Below are positions 12,112 through 24,800 of a stretch of DNA of 64,000 bases, piece by piece (position 1 is the stretch's first letter; each line of letters begins with the position of its first letter). The notes below the pieces were generated by a model. It was given only the letters and a program-made list of their open reading frames with translations, was not told where the DNA came from and ran no database searches. Made by a program: the position numbers and the translations under genes. The stretch is from Platycnemis pennipes (taxonomy: Eukaryota; Arthropoda; Insecta; Odonata; Platycnemididae), in assembly GCA_933228895.1 (NCBI GenBank), contig OW121848.1:139022615-139086614 (forward strand), read 5' to 3'.

Positions 12112-12175
12112 TCACATTTCCATTTCCTCCATTTCTGTCCATTTCTATCCATTTCTATCCATATCTTCTATTTCC
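12112..12175. repeat. short CCATTTCTAT-type tandem array
   Basis: About six copies of a CCATTTCTR-type decamer in a row. It is a small relative of the large array at 15225-15935, so the unit occurs at more than one place in the locus. Confidence 0.75.
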
Positions 12176-13559
12176 ATGTTTTATAGCGTGTACTTTCCGT
12201 CTCCTCTCCACTAATTTAGAGCGTTGCCCACTGTTTTCACGTATTTCAGACTATTTTCTCCAATTCTGCCCTTGAACCCTTTAATTCTGAAAAATGGGCT
12301 ACCTCACAGGAAAACATCCACCTTTGACCAGCGTCAATGAGTAGAATGGAGCAGCCGGCGGTATTATTTACTTCAGCTGCTAGGAGACTCACTTCCGTTT
12401 GTTGTGAAGAGCATTCGAGTTCTCAAATCGTCATAGCTGGCTTCAAGTGGTGAAGGAAATAATACCCTTACGCTGCACGGCCCGCTGGACGGTTCGCTGC
12501 AAGCTCAGCCGAGCCCGGCTTAGCACAAAGCCAAAAATGCAAATATCACTTTTTGTTTTCAATATTTCGCATTACCTTACCGGTCTCATGAGACGACTCC
12601 TCGCAAATATGTAGAAAGTGGCCGCTCGCGTCGCTAGGTCTCCCCGTGCACGGGGCATATATCCAGCGGATTTAAATCCCAGCGTTTGGCCGCGCTGCCG
12701 GATTAAAATCTGAATTATTTAAAAAAATGGCCGATTTTTCTGAAACCCAATATTTCCTGACAAGCGAAAAGTATTTTGTTTATAAGTCATTGAATATATA
12801 TCTTATTAAAGTTAATTGAAAAACAACCCCCATGGTTCCCAGTTTTGACCCCCACGAAAAGCAAACTTAACGTAAAGTACCTGATTAAAAAGAGATCTCA
12901 GACACATTTAAGTAAAGTTTACGGGGGAATCCTACAAGCAAGCCGCAAACAGGCTGATACTTTGGCAAACTAACTTTTATTTAGCCAGTAAAATTTTATG
13001 TTCTTATGATTTCCATCTCGGAGCTGAGCTTAAAGCCACCGAGTGGGTCCACCGGGTTGCGGATGGTGAGTCAACCTCTACATATAGAGATTTGTTGCGA
13101 GATAAGCGAGTTTACTCGTCGAATAAGCAGTCGTGGACAAAAAGCGACAACACTCTGATTGGTCTATCATTGGATAAGATAGGCCTTTAAATGATACAGA
13201 AACCTGTGAAGATGAAGACTTGGCAACTGGAGGCCGCCAACAATTATGCTTCCTATCCCCCGGAGGAGAGGGCAACAGCTCTTCTTCTTATGAGTGAAGG
13301 TGGAGACCACAATGGTCGGTACAGTGACACTTATTTCACTACGGGCGTGGCAATATTTACTTTAATGGCTTCAGTACTGCGATGTGGAAGGCAAGGAGAA
13401 ACCTCCACATTATTATCCCGAGGAGTCGCAGCTACTCCACTCTTTTCTTCTTACCAAGACTAATGGAACCCTCTCGAGTAAAATATTCCGGTGGTAAAAT
13501 AGTAGCCCATTCGGGCGGGGACAACCAAGAGAGTACACCAGTCAAATGAGATAGACATT
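12176..13559. other. no gene recognised
   Basis: Mixed composition with a GC-richer patch at 12470-12720 containing the perfect palindrome CCCCGTGCACGGGG (12642-12655). Overlapping opposite-strand frames at 13078-13275 and 13191-13463 are unrecognised. Confidence 0.45.
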
Positions 13560-14300
13560 TTAGAATAGGAACGTGAGATCACTTCGGACCTACAGAAGAC
13601 TGGAGTACCTTAAGTTGGAAATGCGAAGAATGGACCTCGACATTGGGAATCAGTGAAATAAGACTTTTGGAGCGAAAGTTATAGAATTATTCACACCGGA
13701 TCACTGAAAGGTAGAGCTTGAGTGGGCATAATTCTCAGAAAGAGTGTAGGACTCCGTGTGAAGAGCTTCCTTCAGTACAGTGAAAGGATTTTCATGGTGA
13801 AGATTGATACCAAGCCTACAGATACCATCACTGTGCAAGTTTACATGCCAGCGTTGGACCACGAAGGTGAAGAACTGGAGATGTTTATGAGGATATCACG
13901 AAAGTAATAAAGCTTGTAAAAGGAGGCGGAAACCTAATTGTTTTAGGAGATTGGAACGCTATCGCTGGGAAAGATCATGATGGAAGAATAACTGGAAAAT
14001 ATGGCTTCTCAAATAAAAATGAGAGAGGAGAAAGACTTATAGAATTCTAAATACCAACAAAATTGGAGGTGTCAAACACATTGTTGGAAACCACCAACGG
14101 CGAATATATACCTGGGATATGCCCGGAGACAGATGAAGATTTCAAATTGACTACATTATACTGAAGCGGAGGTTCAAGAACAAGGTGAAGACCTGCAAAA
14201 GCTACCAGGGACAGATATCGACAGTGACCACAACTTAAAATTAATGATGATGAAAGGTCACTTAAAATTCAAGACGTTGAATAAAATTAATAGATGGAGG
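13560..14300 (+). pseudogene. RTE-like LINE, endonuclease domain remnant
   Basis: This is a decayed copy of the apurinic-type endonuclease of an RTE/BovB-like retrotransposon. Across shifting frames one reads LEMRRMDLDILGISEIR, then SVGLRVKSFLQYSERIFMVK followed by IDTKPTDTITVQVYMPALDH (both within 13722-13907), then VIKLVKGGGNLIVLGDWNAI, GKYGFSNKNERGERLIEF and DIDSDHN. The GDWNA and SDHN motifs are conserved catalytic-site motifs of this nuclease fold. Several stops and at least three frameshifts break it. The reverse transcriptase expected downstream is absent: the sequence passes after about 14300 into unrelated DNA and then the element's C-terminus at 14425-14495, suggesting an internal deletion or two fragments. 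Confidence 0.85.
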
Positions 14301-14334
14301 CGATACTTTGTGGAAATTACGAACGTTAAACATG

Positions 14335-14424
14335 GTAACTGAAACAAACTTTGTACTTTCCACACAGATTTATATATTCCCCGATCGATTTCAACGACTA
14401 AGCGTCATTTTCAAGGGAGGCCAA
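14335..14424. repeat. possible dispersed-repeat scrap
   Basis: The words TACTTTCCACACAGATTTAT, then CCCCGATCGATTTCAACGAC and GCGTCATTTTCAAGG resemble a motif common in arthropod repeats (cut site, CGTTTCGACGACT, GTCATCTTCAAG). The assignment to a Penelope-like element or another family is from memory and weak. Confidence 0.25.
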
Positions 14425-14495
14425 CTGTTGGCCGATAGAAGAATCGAGTGGTGGACTGCGTCAAACCAATCTTAGGATTGTTGAGTTATGATGGT
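14425..14495 (+). pseudogene. RTE-like LINE, extreme C-terminus and 3' tail
   Basis: The sequence reads LADRRIEWWTASNQS followed by a stop and a tail ending GATGGTGATTT. It matches the reverse complement of 47145-47215 (CCGATAGAAGAATCGA, CAAACCAATC, AGGATTGTTGA), the 3' end of the minus-strand RTE copy. With 13560-14300 it probably forms one internally deleted copy. Confidence 0.75.
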
Positions 14496-14887
14496 GATTT
14501 CTATATTTTATTCAAATATTCCTAATGTGTTCTCTTATTTTTTTAACCTCACTTTCTTAGTCAAAGCAAATACAAATTGTTTACACATTCCATTGTATTA
14601 ATTATATTTTCAAGAGTACCTGTTATATTTATTATCCCTAGTTATCTTTTAAGCCCTGGAAAAAAACCACCTCCTTTTAGTTTCTGTGCTCAGTGTCTTC
14701 CTAACACGAATCCTTCACTTATCATTTTGTTTAATCCTTTTAAACAGGATGCATCCAGAATTCACTATAATTATTATACGCAGTAAAGTCGTGACTCTAG
14801 CTTGGGAGGAAAACTAATTGATTTGAGTTCTATATAACGAATTGAAGGACGACGAACTTTTTCCTTTAAGGCTCCGCTTTCACTGGG
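14496..14887. other. no feature recognised
   Basis: AT-rich. The open frame 14577-14786 (69 codons) is rich in isoleucine, proline and serine and matches nothing. Confidence 0.45.
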
Positions 14888-15060
14888 AAAGATGAAGCCT
14901 CGGTAGCTTAATTTGTTTAGGCACCTGGCCGGAAATCAGGGTTCGAGTCCCGACCACGGCGAATGATTTTTTCTCTGTGGAATTCTGCTAATTGATTTCA
15001 GACTACTCTCCAGCCAACACCACGTCACTTTGTTCGTGGCATAAAAGCAGAGTAACCACT
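14888..15060 (+). repeat. tRNA-derived SINE
   Basis: A tRNA-like head has an A-box-like TAGCTTAATTTGTTTAGG (14904-14921) and a near-perfect B box GGGTTCGAGTCCCGA (14939-14953), spaced as in an RNA polymerase III internal promoter. No proper acceptor stem is present, so this is not a tRNA gene. The following body (about 14965-15060) is of unknown family. Confidence 0.6.
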
Positions 15061-15224
15061 CTCTAATGCACCTTTAACTCATTGCTAGCCATTTTCTTAT
15101 CAATATTTGGATATTTTAGCCAATGTCAACACCATCCGCACCATTTTGATAGAATTCCCACAAACATACGGCAATTTCTCACTTTTAAGGTCTTTTCTTG
15201 TTTTGACACTATTTTCTAAAATTT

Positions 15225-15935
15225 TCATGCATTTTATCCATTTCTGCCAATTTCTTTAAACTTTCTCCCATTTCTACTCATTCATTGCATTTAGCTATTT
15301 TTATACTATTTCTCACATGTTTTTCTATTTCAACCAACTCCAGCCTATCCTGGCGTTTTCTGTCTATTTATGTAAATTTTCGACCATTTCTTCCATTTCT
15401 GACCATTTCTATGTATTGCAACCATTCCTAGCCTATTTATGACCATTTTTAGCCATTCCTGGCCATTTCTGACCATTTATCCCATTTCGATGCATTTCTT
15501 CCATTCCTGGCCATTTCGATCCATTTCAACGATTCCTAGTCCATTTACGTCAATTTCTAACCATTTCTGGCCATTTCTGACAATTTCTCCCATTTCTTCA
15601 ATTCCTGACCATTTCCATCCATTTCAACCATTTCTAACCATTTCTGACCATTTCTCCCATTTATTCCGTTCCTGGCCATTTCGATCCATTTCAACCATTC
15701 CCAGTCCATTTCCTTCCATTTCTAACCATTGTTGGCCATTTCTGACCATGTCTGGCCATTTACGACCATTTCTTCCATTCTTCCATGCCTGGTCATTTCG
15801 AACCATTTCAACCATTTATAACCCATTTCTGTCCATTTCAAACCATTTATGGCCATTTCTACCAATTTTCAGCCATTTATGGCCATTTCTTCCATTTCGC
15901 GACCATTTCTCAACAAGCGTACACCATTTCTCTGA
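15225..15935. repeat. degenerate minisatellite, unit CCATTTCTGA
   Basis: About seventy tandem copies of a roughly 10-bp unit (CCATTTCTGA with variants CCATTTCGAT, CCATTCCTGG and CCATTTATGG), loosest at the left end and clearest from 15390 to 15910. The period is sometimes 9, 11 or longer. It keeps long frames open on both strands: 15439-15957 (172 codons, WPFLTI/HFWPFLTI repeats) and minus 15624-15815 (WSEMVRNG-like). These are products of the repeat, not genes. A higher-order pattern is visible, with GGCCATTTC spaced by several units. Confidence 0.9.
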
Positions 15936-15984
15936 GTTGCATACCCCTCGCCTTTAACCTTAGAAAAAAGTGTCATTGATGTTC

Positions 15985-16062
15985 GAGGCGGGATTTCGAC
16001 CAGCTAACTTTAGGTTGCAATCCGGCTCGTTGCCGAGCGGCCTACCGCAGCCTGCGAACGGT
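15985..16062 (-). repeat. tRNA-derived SINE head
   Basis: Reading the minus strand: GCGGTAGGCCGCTCGGCAAC (A-box region, plus coordinates 16028-16047), GGTTGCAACCTAAAG-like anticodon region, then GGTCGAAATCCCGCC (B-box variant, 15987-16001). The spacing is tRNA-like, but the stems do not close into a functional tRNA. Confidence 0.55.
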
Positions 16063-16133
16063 TTCTCATGCTTATTGAATGATCACGTGGATGTTTTACA
16101 ACTTGGATGAAACATGGATTCCTCGATGGCTAT

Positions 16134-16196
16134 CATCTGCATAAACCCTGCAAGCCACCATAGAGGTGTGGTTGGCAAGTGACAGGTCTGCACTAA
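16134..16196 (-). repeat. CR1/Jockey-like LINE 3' tail, solo
   Basis: The reverse complement reads TTGCCAACCACACCTCTATG, then GTGGCTTGCAGGGTTTATGC and AGATGATA, matching the tail consensus at 4447-4500 with small changes. Confidence 0.6.
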
Positions 16197-17314
16197 AATC
16201 CTTTTTAAGTGACCAGTTACTTTAAAGCTTTGATATACTTGTCAGCAGCTTACTTAAAGTCCACCTCCACTTAAAATGACCAATATTTTAAAGTGTGCAT
16301 GGTTAGCTGTTTCCCTTGAATATGTCGTCAAGCCATGGAGTCAAGTCAGGGATGCTAAATTTATCAAATAGATAAATATACATAAACATATGCACAAATT
16401 TATTTAATATATATAAAAATATGCTCCATATGAATAAAGTCATGAATATACAAACGTGTGTTCATGTGTAAGTGAACAAATCGTCAATCACCGCAACCAT
16501 CGAATCAAAAAGTGAAATATTAGCCAAAACTATTAATCTAATTAATAGATAATATTCAAAGATATTATTCAAAATGACTGCAACTAAGAAAATGACCCAT
16601 AAAAGAGCAACAAACAACAGTTTTGGGGAAGTGGTTCTCCTTTTCAAAATACGGGGAAACTATGTTGTAAAGGGCAAATTTAAAACATGCCCCCCATGCA
16701 TCACAGTTTGTTATGTGATAGCTTTTAAAAATTTTGCTTATGCTCATACGCTGGTGTTCCCATTTCTCTTTCTCAAAAAGGTTTTTCAGAAAATTTGAAG
16801 AATAAAACATCTACGAATCACGAAATCTGTCAGTAAAATGAACATCCACGCAACCAACAAAATTTGATCAATGAATTACGTGAGACTAAAATGAAAAATG
16901 TTTGATACCAGGGCTGCTCGTTTGAAATATTACTCAGGTAATCACTAAATTATCAATTTCCTGTATACTTATTGTACACATCAATAGTACGCGACTGAAA
17001 CAGTCCGGAACATTTTAGCACGTTGTAAATGTCACGCATAACGTGGCGTCAATGCATCTTGGTCCATCATTGATATGATCTCCCAAAGGTTCCACAAACC
17101 CACAAGTGATGTCTTTTCTTCAAATTAGTTAATTAAAAGAATTCAATCATGAATTCAAGCGAATCGTTTTCCAAGCGCTCGCTTACTTATCTTCGAGTGT
17201 TTTCCTTCTTCGTTTTTTGTTAATATCCGTGACTCTGCAGTCAAATTAAAGCTCGTTTGAAGTGCATGTGTAGAGGATGTCCATGACTTTAAGTTTGATT
17301 AAAATGGGCACACT
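16197..17314. other. no gene recognised
   Basis: AT-rich DNA. Opposite-strand open frames at 16565-16810 and 16574-16798 overlap each other and match nothing. Confidence 0.5.
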
Positions 17315-17947
17315 TAGAGCGGTATGTAATGTAGACCCGGCACTTGGGTGCCAGTCGTTGCGCCCAAAACAATAGCGTCGAAGTTATCCATCCCGTTTAA
17401 AACCAAAATCAAGCCAGCTCGCCTCAGGGTTGTTGTACCTGCGGCCAAGTCCCGCTGGTGGAAAAACAATTGAAAGTGGACGGGCGTGATGCACGCGAGC
17501 AGTTGCGGTCGAATTCGTTGCCCGCATGGGCGGGCGTTGAACCGGCGGACACGTAAGGATCCCTCCATCTCCAGCCTCTCGCCCTCTCATCTCGTGAGCA
17601 GCGGTCGGCTGAATTAAAGACGCTCTCCCATCATCCTTTCTCTCATCATTTCTCGCTCTCTCTCCTTTCTTCCCCTCTAATCTTGTCACGAAATCCGCAG
17701 CAGGGTAGGGGTTAACGTCACCCAGACCCTCCAATCTTCCCCGCTGCCTTTCCGGCGATCTAGCATGCATTAGAGGCTGCACTAAGAGATTTTCCGCGTC
17801 AAGGTCATTTGGAGAATTTAATGGGTGTGCAGCGTGAGGGGCAAAACAAGTTGGGCAGCGAAAAATTCTATTCCAAGAGACAAGGGCTCCGGCGAAATGG
17901 GAAAGGAGTGGATGGAAGGGAGAGAGAGAGAGGAGGATGACTTGCAT
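17315..17947. other. GC-rich island with long minus-strand open frame
   Basis: High GC and CpG at 17320-17590, then a C/T-rich tract (17560-17700) and a GAGAGAGAGA run near 17921. A minus-strand frame (17384-17947, 187 codons) is rich in arginine, alanine and proline and matches no family I know. Its length is probably a consequence of composition. A first exon cannot be excluded. Confidence 0.4.
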
Positions 17948-18959
17948 TCCTTCCTCAGAAGAAGTTTAAGGCTGATATATCTGGCTTAAATGAATAAGGA
18001 AATTGAGGTTTTCTATCAGTTAAAAAGCATTAAGATGGCGCTGAAAGCATTTGCCATCAATTAGATGGGAGTGTTATTTGAGTGACAGAATAAATTTGAG
18101 ATAACAGCACTTGATTTATTAGCCATAGTTCCGGGGAGGAGGTAGGTTTGGTTTCTCCAGGGTACCAGAGAAACCAGAATGGTAGCGTCTCAAAGAGATG
18201 AAGCCGGAATGAGGTGGAAACTATTCAACGAAATAGAATTTACTAAAGCTTCCAATGTAACCGTTTGGCTCCGTAGTAATGTCGGACCTCGGTGCGAAGA
18301 AATAAGTGAACTCTCGAAAAGATAGGTTTAAGTACTTGTTTTACCTGGCTGAGGTTGAAATGAAGCAAAAACCATGGTGTTGAACCCGGAGTTTGGCCTG
18401 GTTGGTGAGGGAAAAGCATAGAAATTTCTAAGCCCGACGGTGTTTGAAATTCACAAATCAAGGCAGGGGCTCCTCCCCCTCTTATGTTTGTAGTTTCTTG
18501 AAAGATCTGGTACCCAGAAAATCAGTCAGCTTGGATTTAGTTGTACGTGTCGAAATAGATCTCGTTTGACATATTAAACTCCCAGTAACTCAATAGTATA
18601 TAACGAACCCATAGACCGGTCTGGTTGGTAAATTCATCAAGCACAAAACCCAAAGAGAAATTCATGCATCAGAGTAAGGAGAAGCAGCTCCATATTGTGC
18701 TGCAATTGGTTTCCAGAAAGATTCCGCTCCAAGAAAGTCATTCGCCTAGGTTTAGAATGTTTCAAGGGAGTTATTTGCCAGTTTGTATCGTGGGATCTAC
18801 GATCATCAGTGCATAGCTCTACCCAAAAGGCTATCTGGCCGTCATCAAAACATCTTCAAAATTATCAAAAAACCTAAAATTTCGTTTTTTCACCTCACGC
18901 TCCGTTAAGGAACACACCTTTTTTCCTACCCTGTTACGCAATATAATGGTTTTGCCTCG
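17948..18959. other. no feature recognised
   Basis: Mixed composition. Frames at 18243-18461 (minus), 18625-18816 and 18695-18877 are short and unrecognised. Confidence 0.45.
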
Positions 18960-19270
18960 GATACACTCTTGACCCTCGCCCACGTGGAGGCTTGCCGGAT
19001 ATATCCGGACGTGAACTTGCGAAGCCACAGGTGGGGCGGGGTGATGGCGCGATGGGAAGGCCAGGGCCTGTCTCTCAGCATCAGACGGCCCTTCAGAAAG
19101 TTTTTTAGTCCATTTCTCTTCCCTCGCTCCATCTTCCGGTTTCCCTTGCTCGAGGCTATTCTTGGAATGCTCATCTCGAGCGAGGCCCGAAGGCCTCAGC
19201 CTCCCGGAAGGCCTCGGCCTCTCACGAGCGGCTGAGGTGAGAGGGACCTCTACTCTTCGGGAGGGCAAGG
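18960..19270. other. CpG-rich island
   Basis: Locally GC-rich, with a near-tandem AGGCCTCAGCCTCCCGGA / AGGCCTCGGCCTCTCACG doublet at 19190-19232. Overlapping frames on both strands (18831-19268 minus, 18926-19174 minus, 18969-19235 plus) have low-complexity products. Confidence 0.45.
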
Positions 19271-21475
19271 TGAAATTAACATTTCCTCGTGTCCCCTACT
19301 CATTTTCCCCTCCGCTGGAGCTAATGCGCTTAATTTGGAAAAAAAATTCACTCCAACGATGGTTGAATATTTGTAGCTTTGTCTCTCACCTTGGCATTCG
19401 TTAAGATAGTTCGAATTTTTTGGCCGGATTTCGTAATTGCTTGGGTTTCCAGCGAAATTTATTGTATCAATCTCGAGCCTTCTTAGCTATTCGATGTTTT
19501 ATTCATCACATCAAATTTAAGTCGGGTACAGAAATCAGGTTCGCCGAGAATTTTTGTTTTACACGAAAGGATTAAGGAAAATTATACCTACTCAAAACTG
19601 TTTTGAAACGCATTCAATGTCAAGATGAAGAAAAATCAGTACTTATTCAGAAAACTATTGTGAAGTTAATTTATAAAATCATAATTCCGGCTTAGAATAG
19701 TTATAGGGTATTTCATTGTGGGAACCTGATTCTCAAATGGATCTAACCACATCTCTATTCTCTTCTTTAATTACGGTTCTGTATATCACTACGCTGTAAT
19801 ACACTACGTGTGCAAAACTATGCTTTCATTTAGCCTTGGATTTAATTCCCGTCGGCAGATCTGTGTAGGGAAATTCTCTCTTGTGCCTGAGCTGGAGTAC
19901 ATATTTGCTCAATTTGCATTGGAGGAAAATACTTCCGTGTCACTTAATTGTTCACCAAGAGATGGTGTAAATTTATGACAAAATTTTCACATTTGCATGT
20001 CTGACAAAAGCTTTTTTATCACGTAGTTAATTAGATTTTGGTCGCATGTAACTAGTGCTTAGTTGGTGATGGTTCACCTCCTGCTGCAGGTCACCTTGTG
20101 ACTTGGAGGTAATTTGAAATTTTTCTATTTCATTGATCTTGCTATTAACAAATTATGCTGTCCTCAATTCTCAAATTAACCCAAATGAAGATAAAGTAAT
20201 TTTTCGACACTTGGGTTGCAGAAATAAAAATATTTTCAGTGGAATTCACATTGTTCGCTTAGTGTTTTCTTTGCCTTATTCGTTGATAAATTCCATTGTC
20301 TAATCTGGTATCGATTTCTGGCACAATGCAAGGAGAGACGTTTTGGGAAGTGGTTGGCTCCTCAATAAATTGAATTCAATAGGTCCATTTGTTTATCACT
20401 TATCACTCGCCATACCTTTTATGGAATTCCTATTTCATTTTAATCGGCTGTGCATGCATGGATGTTGATACAAATTATAGGTAATGCTCTAAACCTCCTT
20501 GTTGTATGGTCATAGCGTCCAGTTTTCGTCAGATGATCTAGATTATTTTATCGTAATTTCTCGTCTCCGAATATGAATCAATATTTTGACATGGGGATGT
20601 GTGTTTATTTTTTCAGTGATCGAATCGAAGGATTCGTGTACAGTAATTATCATGCTCACACAACTTGCTTTATATTTTTTATTACACAAGTTTTAGCAAC
20701 AATTTTTTCATCAACCATAAGTGTGCGCGAGGGGCAGTGAAATCAATACTAGAAAAGGTGACGTAAGTTACTGTTGATTTTAATTCCGTATTTTTTTATA
20801 TCTCGGAGTAAAAATTTCTATGATGATGTTGGACTATCATAGAAAATCAAAGGAAACAGAATTTATAAGTGACGGATAATTCAGTTTTTAAATTACGAAC
20901 GAACTCTTCAAAGCTCAAAAATTAAGGCATTTTCGTAAAATCAAAAATTTCCGTTAGCTTAAAATGTCACTACTAGAAATAATGATGAAGTTAAGTATTA
21001 TCTGGTGCAATTTTAGCTAAATCGACGCGGAAATTTGCGTACTACACAATACAAAAATATGATGCATTTTGTCTAGTCTCTTCTTGCTTAGGTACGAAGA
21101 GACACTGGGTATTAAAAAGCAAAGTACCTAACGTATACAACCGGGGGAAATATTCACTTGTCATTTACCTTTAGTACCGAAAGCTTCGTCCACTTTCTGG
21201 ACGCCTCACAGATTTATTATTGCGGAAAGGATAGTTAGCCATTGGATCATTTCATACTCCACTTCCTCTACATCACGATGCCAAAATGAATGGAATTCTC
21301 AATCTCATTTTTCAAAATTTGACACATCGGTAACCCACACTTAGTGAATGCCCTCCCGTTGCTGTCTAACTCCTTTTGGTATGAATTCTTGAAAGGGGCA
21401 GTTCAGTTCCGTCATTACTGAGTTCATATTTTCGAATGGCGAGGTATCAAATTCGTGCTCACTTTCCGTGCCTTT
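19271..21475. other. no feature recognised
   Basis: AT-rich DNA with hardly any open frame of note. A CTGCTGCAG palindrome at about 20080 is the only local structure noticed. Confidence 0.5.
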
Positions 21476-21844
21476 GTGATCGGCGCCAATGTGCGCTTTT
21501 TTTATGGAAGCGCCGCAACTCTCCTCGTTCACTCTTGCGTTAAAGGAACTCCCTTGGTCTGGCGAAGGCGTCACGGACCATTGTCGCAGCTCTCGGGGCA
21601 GAACGGCTCGTAAACCACAGCTCACTGCTCGTAAGGACGGATGTGAGGGGAGCTAAAGCCCTCCTCCGCCCATCGGCGGGTTCTCGTGTTGGGTTCGTGA
21701 GTGGAATGCGGCTTCCGAGCCGTGGAATCCTCCGTGACTCAGCGTGTAGCGATCGGAATTCTGTCGGCTTTATAAGGATGAAGTCCCCCATCAATCGTCT
21801 TAGTGCGGCTAGAATAGGCGAATCATTTGATCGGCAATAGGCAA
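21476..21844. other. GC-richer island
   Basis: Raised GC and CpG between AT-rich flanks. Three overlapping frames (minus 21341-21625 and 21540-21854, plus 21643-21840) match no family. Just downstream, 21841-21875 carries an imperfect repeat of GATTCATTCAACTCG / GATGAATCGAATC. Confidence 0.4.
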
Positions 21845-24800
21845 ATCGATTCATTCAACTCGGATGAATCGAATCCGTAATGAGAGATCTCTTCGATTGC
21901 AGTTGTCGCTCGGACTTCAAAACTTCAAAAATGGAATGAACGAGTTGACTCGATGCGTTGGAGATTCTGCGCGTGTTTCGGAAATGAGTTTCAATTATTT
22001 TTTCTCCACAACTTCCTTTGAATTTTTCAGCTGGTAAATTATTTGGGTCAATTTAAATTGTAAAAAAACTGGGGACAGAGGACTATTTTTCTTCATTCAT
22101 TTTCTAAATGCTGTTATTTTCACCTCACCTTACTTTCCCTTGATGAATTATAGGACGGTACTCTGTAGGATCGTTTCCTTTCCAGCCCTGTGACTCGGAT
22201 TGCATAGAATTATAATCATATCTAGAGGAAAAAAGCCATCCGAAAATTTTAGAATAGGTATTTGAAAATTACACAATTTTAAAACAAGCGCTCTCGCAAC
22301 TTAATTCACGTTTTTCATCATATAGGGAGTTAAAAAAAAAAGGAAATACTTTGTTTCCATGCTCATAAGCGTCATAAATATGTCATTTAGAATTTTGAAA
22401 TGGATATTCTCATTTATGTTTCTCTCCTCTCATTTGAGTCAACCAATTCAGTAGTTACGTGCTTGTGAATATGAAGAACTTCTATAAAGTATATTCACCA
22501 CATTCCTAGTGCGTTTTTTTAAATTACTAATTCACAGTTTTCAGCTATACACCTTCCGTGATTTATGCAAGTGCCAGCCTCAAACGTGTTGTTCAGAAAA
22601 ATTCACTTTTACACTATAATTTAATTTTGATTTATGGAGATATCAAATTTCCGTGTTTTGTAATATTACGAAATTTACAGTGTCGGATTAGGGGTACAAA
22701 AGTCACGATCTTGAATGATTTAAAGAGTTCAACCCTTTCATCTCTTTGCGTAATTTTTCATACTTCTTCCATGACTTTGCAGCTGGACAAACTTTCATGA
22801 GGCAAATCGTATATATGCTCGTGGGTGGCGATTTTGCGCCATTACCAACACCTCGAACAATTTTATGTAATTTCATCTCATCATCCTGGGGGGAATGGCA
22901 TAATTTAGCCCACTATCACGACATAAATGAGCTCTACAGCAATGTGACCCTACTTGGAAATACACCTATCTGGTGAGCATTCAAGTTAGGAACTCAGTTC
23001 ACGTATTCTAATAAGAAATGATGCACATTCTATGTGGCTTCCCGTAGTATTTCATTCTATTCAAGAAGAATAATGATATCTCTTCGTACATACAAATGTG
23101 AGCCAAGAAAGTCAAGTTTTTTGTTGAAATTATTAAGCCTTGAGGTCGAGTCGCGGCATGATGATGAGTGAATTATTATCAGGAATTTCATTTATATCAA
23201 TAGGATCAGTATTTTAGACTGGTTCTACCTCAAAAACCGTAAACGTTCCACTAGCCAAAAAATCACGAGATCTTTCGCCATAAATATATTGTCGCTAGAT
23301 TTTTTCAATTTGCATTGGCATAAGCAAAGGAATTACCATGAACTTTAATTTATATTTGAAATTATGAACTATTCTGTGCTGTTGCAAGTTCACAACGATA
23401 GAAGGTTTTAATTTTTATGTTAAAGCTGGGTACAAACATGTGAAAAATACGATTTTGGCTCCGTATTGTATGTATGTATGTACCATGGTACCTATTGAGT
23501 CGATCGAGAACGCTTGACTATTCGAGAACGTTGAATAAATTTGGCTTGTTAAGAATTTGATTGTTTCATATATCGCTTCACATCAGTAAAAATCTTTCAT
23601 CGATGGGAATTGAAAATCTGAGGTAGATTTTTACCATTCTAAAACCAATGGCTCTCGGAATTTGTTTCTTCCGGATTTATAATACCTACCCACAGTTTAC
23701 ACTTACCTTCTGTCACCATCTTAAAGCCCAGATGGACGGATATCTTTAAAGATGGTTGAAACTATAAAAATCTTGGAGGTTTATTAGAGAAATTCAGTCT
23801 TTAATATTGCAAATCGTAAGAGCTCACCATTTTTTCTCCAAGAAATTCCTAATTTATCGTGGAATAGTATGTGGCGCTGGAATTGAAGTTTTATTTAATC
23901 GTTTTCATAAGCAGTGTTCTACCGGTTAAGGTGGATTGTGATGTAGCCTCCCCACTTTGATTTTCAATATTAAAATGGCTCATTTCTTGGATTATTTCTC
24001 CCTTCCTGAGATGGTTTCCGCTACGAAATGAAGCCGATTGACCCCAGCTTGTACAACATCAATTTTCTCGGCTGATGGTTGCTGGAGTAGATTGATCGTA
24101 ATTGTTTGGAAAGTATGAATCGACGATTCGGGTATATATCCGTAAACTAGGGAGAAATTGGTCGCAACCTTGGAATACGTTGGTGGATATGCGTACGGGG
24201 TGGAGAGCAGTTTTCCAACCGATTTCACGGGTTGGTGGATCAATGCAATTCCTTCAAGAGCGCAGCTACGCGCTCGTGCGTGGAGAACTACCGTGGCCCT
24301 CCCTCTTGAAACGGATAGCGGTATTTCTTTGATCCAATAAGTAGGCGTGAATCATCTGTGGAAGATGAGGACCTATCCTTATGGCTAACCTGACGATTCG
24401 CTGTTGAAAATCAAGCGAATAATTGAGCAAGTGAGCTCGCATTTGGAAAGACGCCTAAAGTGCAGAGGATTTCTTGTAATTTAAGTGATATGCGGAATTA
24501 TAAATGGAAATTAACAAATAAATGACAAAAAAATACGGAATGAGAGATTTGTATAACAATTTAATTAATGATTTTTGAGCGAAAGATTAGTATGAGATAC
24601 CTGAAGGGCTTCGCAAAGGCTTATCACATCCAAACTAACTTTGAGGTATGATGAATTTGTCGAAAATTGTATATCCCGACTAATTATGTGAGAATCAAAA
24701 TTGTCCATTTTAATCTTTTCATTTCTAATTCTTTCCGTGATTCACGATGAGAATTACCGTCGTGATACCAGTATCTCTTATGCAATGAAAATAATACTCC

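Noticed and set aside
14888..14960. Functional tRNA gene
   Set aside because: Boxes are present but no acceptor stem pairs; the same holds for the other tRNA-like heads in the window.
15439..15957. 172-codon open frame as a protein-coding gene
   Set aside because: It is produced by the CCATTTCTGA minisatellite; the opposite strand is also open for the same reason.
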